64,000 nucleotides of DNA from Micromonospora kangleipakensis (GTDB lineage: Bacteria; Actinomycetota; Actinomycetes; Mycobacteriales; Micromonosporaceae). The notes beneath the pieces are model-generated. The model searched no databases, was not told where the DNA came from, and saw only the letters and a program-made list of their open reading frames with translations. Within the stretch, counting starts at the first letter, position 1, and every line of letters begins with the position of its first letter. The stretch lies in NCBI RefSeq assembly GCF_004217615.1, contig NZ_SHLD01000001.1, forward strand, positions 620,001 through 684,000, written 5' to 3'. Below are positions 1-8,652 of the stretch, piece after piece. A program made the position numbers and the translations under genes.

Positions 1-77
1 CGTGTGCGACCGGTGAGCACGCTCCGTGGAGATTCTATGGGGGCCCGATCCGCCGTCAGGAGAAGGAGCGTGCCCCC

Positions 78-1199
78 GTGGAGAACTTCGCGCGGCTGCT
101 GAAGGAGAGCTGGACCCTGGTCGAGGAGGACCGGGAACGGCTGAGCGCCCACTTCTACGCCCGGCTCTTCCTGCTCGACCCCGAGCTGCGCAAGCTCTTC
201 CCGGTCCAGATGAGCGGGCAGGGCAACCGGATCCTGGAGGCGATCGTCACCGCCACCCAGACGGTCGGCGACCCGGAGAGCTTCGACGAGTACCTGCGCG
301 CGCTGGGCCGGGACCACCGCAAGTACCACGTCGAGGCCACCCACTACGAGACCATGGGCGTCGCCCTGCTGGACGCGCTGCGCAGCACCGCCGGCGACGG
401 CTGGAACCTCGAGTACGACCAGGCCTGGCGGGAGGCGTACGCGAGCATCTGCGAGAAGATGCTGGCCGGGGCGGAGGCGGACGAGAACCCGCCGTTCTGG
501 CACGCCGAGGTGCTCACCCACGAGCGGCACGGCCCGGACACGGCCGTGCTGACCGTCCGCGCCCTCCAGCACCCACTGCCCTGGAAGGCCGGCCAGTACG
601 TCAGCGTCGAGGCCCCCCGGTACCACCCGCGGGTGTGGCGGACGTACTCGGTGGCGAACGCCCCGAACGACGACAACGTGCTGGAGTTCCACGTGCGTAC
701 GCCCGGTGGCGCGGCCGGCTGGCTGTCCGGAGCGCTGGTCCGCCGGACGAAGCCGGGCGACCTGCTCCGGGTGGCCGCCCCGATGGGCTCGATGACGCTG
801 GACCGCTCGTCGGCCCGGGACATTCTCTGCGTCGCCGGCGGGGTCGGGCTGGCCCCGATCAAGGCGCTGGTGGAGGAGCTGATCAGCTTCAACCGGACCC
901 GCTGGGTGCACGTCTTCTACGGCGCCCGCCGGCCGGAGGAGCTCTACGGCCTCGCCGGCCTGGAGGACCTGGTGAGCGCGCACCCGTGGCTGTCGGTGAC
1001 GCCCGCGTGCAGCGAGGACCTGAACTTCGACGGCGAGCTGGGCGACATCTCCGACGTGGTCACCCGGTACGGGCCCTGGACGACGCACGACTGCTATGTC
1101 TCCGGCTCGGCCCCGATGGTCCGGGCCACCCTGCGCGCGCTCGCCGCCGACGAGGTCCCGCCGGAGCACATCCGGTACGACACCTTCGGCAACCTGTAG
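78..1199 (+). CDS. Flavohaemoglobin-like globin/FAD/NAD oxidoreductase
   Basis: This 373-residue protein has a haem globin domain (about 1-135) followed by a ferredoxin-reductase-like FAD domain (about 145-245) and an NAD(P) domain (about 248-373), the layout of nitric-oxide-detoxifying flavohaemoglobins. Visible landmarks are Tyr27 in the B-helix motif FYARLF (B10 position), Gln48 near the distal site, probable proximal His80 in LGRDHRKY, the flavin motif RTYS (188-191) and the glycine-rich loop GGVGLAP (254-260). It is slightly shorter than the usual 390-400 residues. The GTG start at 78 follows the purine-rich AGGAGAAGGAG. It appears monocistronic and ends at a strong hairpin. The expected role is cytoplasmic NO dioxygenase or O2/NO-linked oxidoreductase; which one is inference. 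Confidence 0.88.
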   Translation: MENFARLLKESWTLVEEDRERLSAHFYARLFLLDPELRKLFPVQMSGQGNRILEAIVTATQTVGDPESFDEYLRALGRDHRKYHVEATHYETMGVALLDALRSTAGDGWNLEYDQAWREAYASICEKMLAGAEADENPPFWHAEVLTHERHGPDTAVLTVRALQHPLPWKAGQYVSVEAPRYHPRVWRTYSVANAPNDDNVLEFHVRTPGGAAGWLSGALVRRTKPGDLLRVAAPMGSMTLDRSSARDILCVAGGVGLAPIKALVEELISFNRTRWVHVFYGARRPEELYGLAGLEDLVSAHPWLSVTPACSEDLNFDGELGDISDVVTRYGPWTTHDCYVSGSAPMVRATLRALAADEVPPEHIRYDTFGNL

Positions 1200-1216
1200 G
1201 CGTTCCTCCCCCCGAG

Positions 1217-1256
1217 CCGGGTCGCGTGCCCCTCCCCGCTGGGGCACGCGACCCGG
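1217..1256. terminator. Bidirectional hairpin terminator
   Basis: A perfect 16-bp inverted repeat (CCGGGTCGCGTGCCCC and its complement) with an 8-nt loop lies between the convergent globin and deformylase-fusion genes. There is no T-run, as is usual in high-GC actinomycetes. Confidence 0.8.
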
Positions 1257-1311
1257 CCCCCGTCCGCCGGTGCGCGGGCCGGGCCGGCAACCGGCCCGCG
1301 TACCGGGGCGG

Positions 1312-2844
1312 TCAGTAGCGCCAGGGGGTGCCCGACTCCCGGTACTCCTCGACCGGCACCACGGGCACCCCGGGCGCCATCCGGTCGACGTAGAGCCACC
1401 CCTCCAGGTGGTCGATCTCGTGCGCGACCAGGCGCGCCATCGCGTACTCGAACGACGTGATGATCCGGCTGCCGTCCCACTGGGCGTGCTCCACGTCGAT
1501 CCGCAGCGGTCGGGGCACCAGGCCGCGGTGGTCGAAGAAGGAGAGGCAGCCCTCGTACTGCTCGTCGGTGTCCGGGGCCGAGTCGACGATCCGGGGGTTG
1601 AGCAGGACGACCGGCTCGGCCGCCCGGTCGGGCGGGCGGACCACGGCGGCGGCCCAGCCGAGCCCGAGCTGCGGGGCGGCGATGCCGACCCCCTTGCTGA
1701 ACGGGTGCAGTTCGTCGAGGCGGGCCAGGGTGGCGCAGAGCCGGTCGACCACGTCCCGGGCGGTGCGTTCCTGGCGGGGCAGGTCGAACTGGCGGGCGGG
1801 CTGGCGGAGCAGGTCGTCGCCGCGCTGCAGGATGCCGATGCCGCGCATCCGGTCGCTGGCCCGGACCCGCACGCCGGTCGCCGGGCCGTCCGGCTCGGCG
1901 TCCGGGGGCTGGTTGCGGAAGCGCCACTGCAGCCGGTAGCGGGCGTTGAGGGGCGGGTCGTCGGTGGACCAGTCGAAGAGCGCCCGGCCGCCCCGGTCGT
2001 GCCGCTGGATCTGGGTACGCAGCGGCCCCTCCTCAGAGGAGAGGGAGGTCTCCACCCCCCAGACCTGCGGGTCCAGCTCCACGGGGAGGTCCAGCCGGAC
2101 GGCCAGGTGCCGGGTGGGGAGGCGGACCGCCCGCTGGAACCAGGGCCCCCACTTCTCCCGTCCCACCCGGTACGCGTACTCGATGGTGACCCGGTCGCCG
2201 GGGTAGAGCGGGAAGCGGCCCTGGGTGTTCTCGAAGAGCAGCCAGATCTCCTTGAACGCGTCCCGGTCGTGCTTGGCCCGCCAGTGCATCGGCTCGGGCT
2301 GCCCGCCGCCGTCGTCCCGGTACGCCCGCAGTTGCAGCTCGGCGAAGGTGAGCGGGTGTTCGCGGTGGTGCCGGTTGGAGCGGCCCGGGTCGTTGGGGTA
2401 GCGGTCGACGGCGACGCGGACCAGGTAACGGGTGACCGGCTCGGTGCCGGCGTTGTAGAGCTCCCGGCGGATCACGCAGCGGTAGCCGTCGTCGGTGTGG
2501 CTCAGGGTGGCCAACTCCCGCTCGACCACCAGGCCGGTGCCGGGGGGCAGCCACTGGCCCGGGACGGGCGGCTCGCGGCGCCCCCCGCCGGAGCGGGCGT
2601 GCCGCAGCTCGTCGTACTCCCGGAAGCGCTGCCAGATCGCGCCGCTGGCCTCCAGGACGGCCTCGGCCCGGCGGGCGAAGTCCTCGGTCGGGCGGTGCCG
2701 GCGGCCCTCGACGTGGCTGACGTAGGACGGGTCGAAGCCCATCAGGGTGGCGAGCTGTTTCTTGGACAGCCCCCGGTCGGTGCGGTGCCGGGCGAGTTCG
2801 GCTGCGAACGAGTCGGCGGCCCGTTCGATGGGGGAGGTCGTCAT
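1312..2844 (-). CDS. XRE-type HTH / peptide deformylase fusion protein
   Basis: This 510-residue protein joins three parts. Residues 10-65 form an XRE/Cro HTH (LSKKQLATLMGFDPSYVSHV). Residues of about 95-330 form a beta-rich region of unknown function with many Trp/Tyr/Arg. Residues of about 335-500 form a peptide deformylase domain carrying all three class motifs: GVGIAAPQLG (385-394), EGCLS (Cys433) and HEIDH (His475, Glu476, His479). The metal ligands and catalytic Glu are therefore present. Stand-alone deformylases are about 170-200 residues. The ATG at 2844 is preceded by GAGGAAG; an in-frame extension upstream lacks a ribosome site. The gene is single, convergent with the globin gene. 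Whether the enzyme acts on nascent N-formyl peptides or is a sensor for the DNA-binding domain is unknown. Confidence 0.85.
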   Translation of the reverse strand: MTTSPIERAADSFAAELARHRTDRGLSKKQLATLMGFDPSYVSHVEGRRHRPTEDFARRAEAVLEASGAIWQRFREYDELRHARSGGGRREPPVPGQWLPPGTGLVVERELATLSHTDDGYRCVIRRELYNAGTEPVTRYLVRVAVDRYPNDPGRSNRHHREHPLTFAELQLRAYRDDGGGQPEPMHWRAKHDRDAFKEIWLLFENTQGRFPLYPGDRVTIEYAYRVGREKWGPWFQRAVRLPTRHLAVRLDLPVELDPQVWGVETSLSSEEGPLRTQIQRHDRGGRALFDWSTDDPPLNARYRLQWRFRNQPPDAEPDGPATGVRVRASDRMRGIGILQRGDDLLRQPARQFDLPRQERTARDVVDRLCATLARLDELHPFSKGVGIAAPQLGLGWAAAVVRPPDRAAEPVVLLNPRIVDSAPDTDEQYEGCLSFFDHRGLVPRPLRIDVEHAQWDGSRIITSFEYAMARLVAHEIDHLEGWLYVDRMAPGVPVVPVEEYRESGTPWRY

Positions 2845-3102
2845 CGGCTTCCTCGTGACCGGGAGTACCAGTTTCACGCTCAGTGGCCGAACGTGCACAG
2901 AAACTGGCTCGTATTCGACACTCACCTTGACAATTCAGCCATGCACGTCGATGCTTGCGCCGCCTCTCGACCAGCTCGGCGGCGTTTCCGGGCGTTTCCG
3001 CCCCCGCCCCGCGGGTAGTACGCCGGCACGCGGCGACCGGTCGGCGGAGTGACCGGGACCTCTCCATCAGCCCCTTGGCCCCGCTTCCCCCGGCCCGAAG
3101 CC

Positions 3103-3121
3103 TGTGGTTAGGCTAGCCTTA
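3103..3121 (+). promoter_or_regulatory. Iron box (IdeR/DmdR-type operator)
   Basis: The 19-mer TGTGGTTAGGCTAGCCTTA matches the actinobacterial iron-box consensus TTAGGTTAGGCTAACCTAA at 15 of 19 positions, including the core GGTTAGGCTA. It lies about 58 bp upstream of the chosen start of the FhuF-like gene. Iron-loaded IdeR should repress from here. Confidence 0.72.
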
Positions 3122-3178
3122 GCTCAGATGGGCCTACCCATACCGACCGGCGGGGCGACCAGACAGGGGACGCGTCAG

Positions 3179-3973
3179 GTGACAGCGGTGATGCCGAGGC
3201 GGGACGTCGCCGCGCCGCTCGCACCGGTGACCGCGACCCTCCGCGCCATGTTCGGCACGGACGACCTGCCCGGGCTCGCGCCCGGCCTGCTGGTCACCTC
3301 CGACAAGGCGCGCTGGGCCCCGGCGACCCGGCTGGTCGACGGGACGCTGCTGCCCGAGTTCCTGCACGCCGCGACGGTGCGCTGGGGCGGCACCCCGCAC
3401 GCCTGCGCCGCGCTGGCCTGGAAGTCGTACAGCTACTGGACAGCGCTGCCGGCGGTGCTCGGCTGGGCCTCCGCCCGGCGGGTGCCGCTGCTCGACCCGG
3501 CCGACGTGCTGATCCACTTCGAGGACCACCGCCCGCTGCTCACCCTGGGCCTGCGCCGCTCGACCACGGTCGCGGTGCTGCCGGGCGACCCGCTGGCGCT
3601 GACCGGCGCGCCGGAGGTCCGGGTCGTCGCCGACGAGGCCGAGCTGCTCGGCGCGCTGCGCGCCTCGCTGCTCGACGCGCACCTCGCCCCGATGATCGCG
3701 GCCATCCAGGCCGAGGTCCGGATCGGGACCCGTACGCTGCTCGGCTCGGTCGCCTCCGGCATCGCGCACGGCATCCTGCGGGCCGCCGACACGCTGCCCG
3801 GATCGTCCACCCGGAGCATCGAGACGCTGCTCGACGCGCTCGACCTGGCCGACCTGGTGGAGTTGGTGCCCGGCCCGGCCGGCGAGCCGACCGTCCAGCG
3901 GCGGACCTGCTGCCTGGCCTTCACGCTGCCCCGGCCGAAGATCTGCCAGGGCTGCTGCGTCCGACCCTCCTGA
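3179..3973 (+). CDS. FhuF-like (2Fe-2S) ferric-siderophore reductase
   Basis: This 264-residue protein ends in a cysteine cluster (Cys244, 245, 256, 259, 260; CC-x10-C-x2-CC) typical of the FhuF C-terminal 2Fe-2S region. FhuF-family proteins reduce ferric iron in siderophore complexes in the cytoplasm; that role is from family knowledge. A longer reading frame begins at 3104, but that start falls inside the iron box. The GTG at 3179 is preceded by AGGGGA with normal spacing, so I chose it. The upstream iron box implies IdeR-type repression in iron-replete cells. No siderophore biosynthesis or uptake genes are adjacent, so it appears to be a stand-alone iron-regulated reductase. Confidence 0.75.
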   Translation: MTAVMPRRDVAAPLAPVTATLRAMFGTDDLPGLAPGLLVTSDKARWAPATRLVDGTLLPEFLHAATVRWGGTPHACAALAWKSYSYWTALPAVLGWASARRVPLLDPADVLIHFEDHRPLLTLGLRRSTTVAVLPGDPLALTGAPEVRVVADEAELLGALRASLLDAHLAPMIAAIQAEVRIGTRTLLGSVASGIAHGILRAADTLPGSSTRSIETLLDALDLADLVELVPGPAGEPTVQRRTCCLAFTLPRPKICQGCCVRPS

Positions 3974-3992
3974 GCCCGGTTCCCGCCCGCTT

Positions 3993-4013
3993 CCGGGCCG
4001 CCTGCCGGCCCGG
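3993..4013. terminator. Short hairpin terminator
   Basis: Perfect 8-bp arms (CCGGGCCG / CGGCCCGG) with a 5-nt loop sit in the 43-bp gap between convergent genes and could serve both. Confidence 0.55.
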
Positions 4014-4016
4014 CGC

Positions 4017-5819
4017 TCAGTCGACCAGCGGGCGGACGTCCCAGAGCCACACCCCGCCGGTGAACACCGGATCGATCCCGGTCAGCTCGGTCATCCCCCG
4101 GTGCAGCGCGCCCGACTGCTTCTGCCGGGGGTCGAGGAGCACCGCCCCGGCCCGCCAGTACCGCAGGTCGTCCACGGCGGCCACCCGGTCCTGCGGCGTG
4201 ATCGGCGGCACCGCGTCGGTATCCCGGATCACGGCGAAGAAGGTGCTGGTGGGGCGGGGCGTGGCGGTGAAGAGGGCGACCCGGCCGGCCCCGGGCCGGG
4301 TGTCCGGCGCGAGGAAGTAGCCCCGGGCGAGCGGCATCTCCAGCCGGGTCTCGGCGGACCAGCGCAACGGGTCGGCGTAGGTGGTGTCCGGCAGCGGCAG
4401 GGTGACGACGCTGTGCCCGCCGGCCACGTACGTCCGCCAGGCCCCCGAGCGGACGAACTCCGGCGTGGGGTCGAGGCGTACCGAGGGGAGCGGGGTCGGC
4501 AGGATCGGCAGCAGGGCCATCGCCAGCACGGTGCCGGTGACGAGCCGGATCTGCGGGCGGGCCTCGGGGTGCCGTCGGGCCAGCCGCCGCGCCTGGTCCG
4601 CGCCGAACGCGAGCAGCACCCCGACGATCGGGGTCAGCGCGAGCGACCAGCGGGTCGGCACCACCGAGTGCAGGATCGGCAGGTCCTCCAGCAGCGCCCA
4701 CGGCCCGGGCACGCCGGTGTCCCGCCCATCGAAGCGGATCTCCCGGCCCAGCGAGAAGAGGGCGAAGAGCAGGCCGAGCGCGGCCAGGCCGAGCACGACG
4801 GCGTTGCGGCGCAGCCACCAGACCAGCGCGATCACCAGTACGACCAGCGGCCAGCCGAAGAAGGCGTTCTCCTCGGTGGCGTTCTTGGCCAACCAGACGC
4901 TGCCGCGGGCATCGCCCGCGACCGACTCGCGCGACCAGGCCACAAACGAGGCGAGATCCGTGCGGTAGCCGCGGATCAGCCGGGACAGCCCCTGGTACGC
5001 CCCCGGCCCGAAGAACTGCACGTACAGCGGGTACGCGAGCAGCGCCCCGGCGACGGCGGCGGCCACGCCCAGCCCGGCGGCGAAGGGCCGGACCGCGCGC
5101 CGCAGCTCCGGTCGGCCGAGCGCGAGCGCGCCGACGACGACGGCGAGGCCGATCGCGGTCATCAGCAGGATCTCCAGGTTGAGGAAGGCCTGCCAGACGA
5201 TCACCAGGCCGAGCAGCACGCCGTTGCGCAGCCAGCGCCCGGGTTCGGCCAGCCGCAGAGTCCGCCAGACGATCAGCGGCACCACGAACTGGGAGACGAT
5301 GTTGGGGTGGGCGTTGGCGTGCGACACCATCGCCGGCGCGAAGGCGCAGAAGCCCGCGCCGAGCCAGGCCGGTCCCCGCGCCCCGATCAACACCCGGGAC
5401 AGGACGAAGTACCAGGCCACGCCGGTGGCGATCATTCCGGCGGTGAGAAAGACCAGGAAGGCCGTACGCGGCCCGAAGAGGACGGTGACGGGCGCCATTG
5501 GCAGTGAAATGGATAATACGGACGTATTAGCCATCAGATTGACGCCGTCCGGGACATTCATCTTGTCCGAGACGAACGGATAGGCAAAATCGGTCACCAC
5601 CCGCGCACCGTGCGCCATCATCCACTCGAACTGCGCCTGATCGGAGCGGTTGTCCCGCACCCCGTCGCCGGGGTTCACCCAGAACCGCGCGGTCACCCAG
5701 AAGGCGAGCAGCACGAAGCTGAGCACGGCGGCGACGTCGATCCACCGGCCCCGCCCGTCCCGTACGCCCCGGTCGGGCTCACCTTCAACCGTGCCGCCGT
5801 CCGATTGAGGAGTAGTCAT
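4017..5819 (-). CDS. Polytopic membrane protein, possible lipid-linked glycosyltransferase
   Basis: This 600-residue protein has about ten to eleven hydrophobic segments between residues 25 and 460, then a soluble C-terminal domain of about 140 residues ending in VWLWDVRPLVD. Near the N-terminus an extracytoplasmic loop is rich in acidic and aromatic residues (DNRSDQAQFEWMMAHG). This resembles GT-C-fold or YfhO-like enzymes that use polyprenyl-linked sugars, but I see no diagnostic motif, so the transferase role is tentative. The ATG at 5819 has no Shine-Dalgarno; a TANNNT-type -10 (TACGCT on the minus strand, 5830-5835) lies 10 nt upstream, suggesting a leaderless or very short leader. It is divergent from a methyltransferase gene. 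Confidence 0.65.
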   Translation of the reverse strand: MTTPQSDGGTVEGEPDRGVRDGRGRWIDVAAVLSFVLLAFWVTARFWVNPGDGVRDNRSDQAQFEWMMAHGARVVTDFAYPFVSDKMNVPDGVNLMANTSVLSISLPMAPVTVLFGPRTAFLVFLTAGMIATGVAWYFVLSRVLIGARGPAWLGAGFCAFAPAMVSHANAHPNIVSQFVVPLIVWRTLRLAEPGRWLRNGVLLGLVIVWQAFLNLEILLMTAIGLAVVVGALALGRPELRRAVRPFAAGLGVAAAVAGALLAYPLYVQFFGPGAYQGLSRLIRGYRTDLASFVAWSRESVAGDARGSVWLAKNATEENAFFGWPLVVLVIALVWWLRRNAVVLGLAALGLLFALFSLGREIRFDGRDTGVPGPWALLEDLPILHSVVPTRWSLALTPIVGVLLAFGADQARRLARRHPEARPQIRLVTGTVLAMALLPILPTPLPSVRLDPTPEFVRSGAWRTYVAGGHSVVTLPLPDTTYADPLRWSAETRLEMPLARGYFLAPDTRPGAGRVALFTATPRPTSTFFAVIRDTDAVPPITPQDRVAAVDDLRYWRAGAVLLDPRQKQSGALHRGMTELTGIDPVFTGGVWLWDVRPLVD

Positions 5820-6030
5820 AACAATTCGGAGCGTAGTCAGGGTATGGCAGGGAGGTGACATGTTTCGGGGTACTGGCGTACTATGTGCCGGGTTCGCCGA
5901 CCGCCGATCACGTGCCCACCCCCGACCGCATTTCGGCCACCCCCGGTGCCCCGATTCCCACGCCATCCATCCGGATGGTTGACTCTGTCGGTCCAGGCGC
6001 GGGTCAGTTCATATCGTGAGGAATCGACGC

Positions 6031-6741
6031 ATGGCAGAAATCACTGGGGATCAGCGCGTCCAGTCGGAGGTGCTCGAAGGCTTGGCGACGGCGGTCAACC
6101 ACCGCAGGTGGTTCGTCGAGCTGGCGGTGCCCTACCTCGGTGACAACCCCATCGAGATCGGCAGCGGGCTGGGCGACTACGCCCTGGAGTGGTCCGAGCA
6201 CCTGCCCCGGATCACCGCCACCGAGGCGGATCCGGACCGACTCGTCCAGCTCAAGGAGCGGCTCACCGAGCATCCGACCATCGAGGTCCGGCAGATGCTG
6301 CTGCCGCACTCGGAGCGCGGCGACTACAGCGCCGCCGTGTCGTACAACGTGCTGGAGCACATCGAGGACCACGTGGGCGCGCTGCGCAGCATGCGTGACC
6401 TGGTCCGGCCCGGCGGCGCCGTGGTGATCATCGTGCCGGCGTTCCAGTTCGCGATGAGCCCGGCGGACATCGCCACCGGCCACGTCCGGCGGTACACGAA
6501 GAAGACCCTCGCCGCGGCCATGACCGAGGCGGGCCTCACGGTGGAGAAGATCCACTACGCGAACGCGCTCGGGCTGATCGGCTACTTCATGGCCACCAAG
6601 GTCTTCCGGCTGATGCCGAAGGAGGGCCCCATGGTCAAGGTCTACGACACCCTGGTCCTCCCGGCGACCAAGGCCGCCGAGCAGCGCCTCCGCCCCCCGT
6701 TCGGCCAGTCCGTCTTCGCCGTGGCCCGCGTCCCCGCCTGA
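6031..6741 (+). CDS. Class I SAM-dependent methyltransferase
   Basis: This 236-residue protein carries a recognisable SAM-binding motif I (IEIGSGLGDY, about residues 39-48), an acidic post-I residue (TATEADPDRL) and a methyltransferase motif IV-like stretch (YNVLEHIEDH) as in ubiquinone/biotin-type (Methyltransf_11/23) enzymes. The substrate is not evident. The ATG at 6031 is preceded by GAGGAAT at good spacing; a GTG at 6016 is possible but lacks one. It is divergent from the polytopic membrane protein across about 210 bp, so both may serve cell-surface glycolipid or polysaccharide modification; that link is inference. Confidence 0.82.
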   Translation: MAEITGDQRVQSEVLEGLATAVNHRRWFVELAVPYLGDNPIEIGSGLGDYALEWSEHLPRITATEADPDRLVQLKERLTEHPTIEVRQMLLPHSERGDYSAAVSYNVLEHIEDHVGALRSMRDLVRPGGAVVIIVPAFQFAMSPADIATGHVRRYTKKTLAAAMTEAGLTVEKIHYANALGLIGYFMATKVFRLMPKEGPMVKVYDTLVLPATKAAEQRLRPPFGQSVFAVARVPA

Positions 6742-6763
6742 CCCCGCCCGGCCCCGCCCTCCG

Positions 6764-6840
6764 CCCGCGATCTTGCACTTTGGGCCCGCAATCCGCGACT
6801 CATGTCCGCTCTGCCCGGGCCGTAAGTGCAAGATCGCGGG
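6764..6840. repeat. Long inverted repeat between convergent genes
   Basis: Two perfect 17-bp arms (CCCGCGATCTTGCACTT at 6764-6780 and its complement at 6824-6840) flank a 43-bp centre. It sits between the convergent methyltransferase and PEBP genes, so it may act as a bidirectional terminator. The arm sequence looks like a dispersed intergenic element rather than an ordinary GC terminator. Confidence 0.75.
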
Positions 6841-6852
6841 GCCGCAGGGGGG

Positions 6853-7386
6853 TTACTCCTTGATCTGGTACGTGGGGCGGATGACGGCGCGGGCCAGGGT
6901 GTGGAAGGCGAGGTTGAAGCCGACGAAGGCGGGGCTCGCCTCCTTGCCGACGTCGAGGCGCTCCACGTCGACGGCGTGCACCGCGAAGACGTAGCGGTGC
7001 GGGCGGTCACCGGGCGGCGGGGCGGCGCCGCCGTAGCCGGTGTCGCCGTAGTCGTTGCGGATGCTGAACGCTCCGCCGAGGTCGCTCTCCTTGACGCCGG
7101 TGGGCAGCTCGGTCACCGACGCGGGGACGTCCACCAACACCCAGTGCCAGAAGCCGCTGCCGGTGGGGGCGTCCGGGTCGAAGCAGGTCACCACGAAGCT
7201 CTTCGTCGCGTCGGGAAAGCCCGACCAGGCGAGCTGCGGGGAGACGTTCTCGCCGCCGGCGCTGCCGTGCGCGTACCGCGCCTCCATCGGCTCGCCGTTG
7301 TGCACGTCGTCGCTGGTGAGGTTGAACGACGACACGGTCGGCAGCAGCTCGTACGGGTCCGGGGCGATCGGTCGTTCCAGGCTCAT
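6853..7386 (-). CDS. YbhB/YbcL-family PEBP (Raf-kinase-inhibitor-like) protein
   Basis: This 177-residue protein matches the bacterial phosphatidylethanolamine-binding-protein fold. The ligand-pocket motif [15 protein letters not shown] is clear (about residues 70-84), with the second signature [12 protein letters not shown] near residue 130. Bacterial members are small cytoplasmic or periplasmic proteins of poorly known role. No signal peptide is seen. The ATG at 7386 is preceded by GGAAGGA. It is monocistronic, ending against the long inverted repeat. About 110 bp separate it from the downstream end of the TetR gene. Confidence 0.9.
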   Translation of the reverse strand: MSLERPIAPDPYELLPTVSSFNLTSDDVHNGEPMEARYAHGSAGGENVSPQLAWSGFPDATKSFVVTCFDPDAPTGSGFWHWVLVDVPASVTELPTGVKESDLGGAFSIRNDYGDTGYGGAAPPPGDRPHRYVFAVHAVDVERLDVGKEASPAFVGFNLAFHTLARAVIRPTYQIKE

Positions 7387-7496
7387 CGAAACGGTCCTTC
7401 CGGGTGCGCGAATTCCTGCGCCCCTTCATACCCCCTTTTCCAGCCCGAGCGAACCGAAAGCGCGTCGTGGCCTCGCGCTGGGCACCGTCGATTTCC

Positions 7497-8138
7497 TCAT
7501 GCGAGAAGCTGCTGCGCCACGACGTCTTCGAGCCACCGTCGGTAACGCTCAGGGCTCCAGCCGCGGTGCCGGCACAGCAGCTGATGCACCTGCGGTGAGC
7601 CGAGGGCGTAGAGGATGTCGGCCGCGGCGGTGGCGTCAAGCCCCGCACGCAGCGCCCGGCGGCGGGCGAGCTCCTCGGTGAGAGCCAGGTAAACCTGGTG
7701 TGTGGCGCTGGCGCCGGCATCGGCGGCGGCCCGCATGTCGGCATCCGCGCCCGCCGCCTCGACGCTGACCATGATGAGATCGCCGGCCCGGTCGAGCAGT
7801 GCCGCCGTGTACTCGATGGTCCGCCCGATGGCTGCCCGGGCATCGAGCTGCTGTTGCGCGGCACGGATCTCAGCCCGGTCCGCGACGCGGACGGGTTGTT
7901 CATCGCCGACGGTGGCCACCCCGAGGGTGTGCCGGAACAGGGCAGCCTTACTCGGGAACGCGTCATAGAGCGTCCGCTCACCGACCCCGGCTTCGGCCGC
8001 AACCTCGCGCATCGTCGTGGCCACATAGCCCTTCCGGGTGAACAGGCTCGCGGCGGCCGCTCTGATGCGCAGCCGGGTCGCGGCCGCGGCCGCGACCCGA
8101 GCCGCGGATCGGTACGGCCTCTTGACTGGATCAGCCAT
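7497..8138 (-). CDS. TetR-family transcriptional regulator
   Basis: This 213-residue protein has a TetR N-terminal HTH (about residues 18-65, with TTMREVAAEAGVGERTLYDAF) and an all-helical ligand-binding C-terminal half rich in Ala/Arg. It is divergent from a VOC-family gene, and a 12-bp dyad lies in the 61-bp gap, so it most likely represses both itself and the VOC gene. Start: ATG 8138 is preceded by AGGATGAG; an ATG at 8147 (adding MSF) is an equal alternative. The inducer is unknown. Confidence 0.88.
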   Translation of the reverse strand: MADPVKRPYRSAARVAAAAATRLRIRAAAASLFTRKGYVATTMREVAAEAGVGERTLYDAFPSKAALFRHTLGVATVGDEQPVRVADRAEIRAAQQQLDARAAIGRTIEYTAALLDRAGDLIMVSVEAAGADADMRAAADAGASATHQVYLALTEELARRRALRAGLDATAAADILYALGSPQVHQLLCRHRGWSPERYRRWLEDVVAQQLLA

Positions 8139-8155
8139 GAAGCTCATCCTAGCGT

Positions 8156-8184
8156 TATTCGCCGCAGCCACACTGCGGTGAATA
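8156..8184. promoter_or_regulatory. Putative TetR operator dyad
   Basis: Arms TATTCGCCGCAG (8156-8167) and CTGCGGTGAATA (8173-8184) form an inverted repeat with 11 of 12 pairs and a 5-nt spacer, between the divergent TetR and VOC genes. Size and location fit a TetR-dimer operator overlapping both promoters. Confidence 0.7.
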
Positions 8185-8199
8185 TGAGGAGGGAACGCC

Positions 8200-8652
8200 A
8201 TGTCGCAGGTCAGCCTCGTTGGAATTCACCACATCAAGATCCCGGTAACCGATCTGGCCCGTTCGGCGGCATGGTACGAGCGCGTGTTCGGCTTCCGGGC
8301 CACCATTGAGTTCCCCGACCCGGACGGCGTCGTCCGTGGAGTCGCCGGCCCGCTGCCGGGTCTCGGTGAGACACTCGTCGCCCTTCGGGTCAATCAGCAG
8401 GCGGCCGAGGGCTGCCGGGGCTTCGACCCGGTGAGCTTCGGCGTCCAGGACCGCGCCGACATCGAGGCCTGGGCGTCTCATCTGGACAGTCTCGGGATCA
8501 GACACTCGCCGGTGATCGACGCGACCGTCGGCTGGCTGTTGGTCTTCAACGACCCGGACGGGCTCGAGCTGCACCTCTACTCGTGGGCCAAGCACGGCAT
8601 CGACCAGACCGACCGTCCTGGCTACGGACGAGCCGCCGCCAGCACTTCCTGA
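8200..8652 (+). CDS. VOC-family (glyoxalase/bleomycin-resistance fold) protein
   Basis: This 150-residue protein has paired beta-alpha-beta-beta-beta modules with the usual VOC landmarks: GIHHIKIPVTDLARSAAWYE at the N-terminus with a metal-type His, and LLVFNDPDGLELHLYSW near the C-terminus with the second-module Glu/His. It is probably a dioxygenase, isomerase or resistance protein acting on a small molecule; the substrate is not deducible. The ATG at 8200 is preceded by GAGGAGGG. The divergent TetR gene and shared dyad suggest induction by that molecule. Confidence 0.85.
   Translation: MSQVSLVGIHHIKIPVTDLARSAAWYERVFGFRATIEFPDPDGVVRGVAGPLPGLGETLVALRVNQQAAEGCRGFDPVSFGVQDRADIEAWASHLDSLGIRHSPVIDATVGWLLVFNDPDGLELHLYSWAKHGIDQTDRPGYGRAAASTS

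Noticed and set aside
2927..2932. TTGACA hexamer on the plus strand upstream of the FhuF region.
   Set aside because: No convincing -10 at 16-19 bp and no gene starts nearby.
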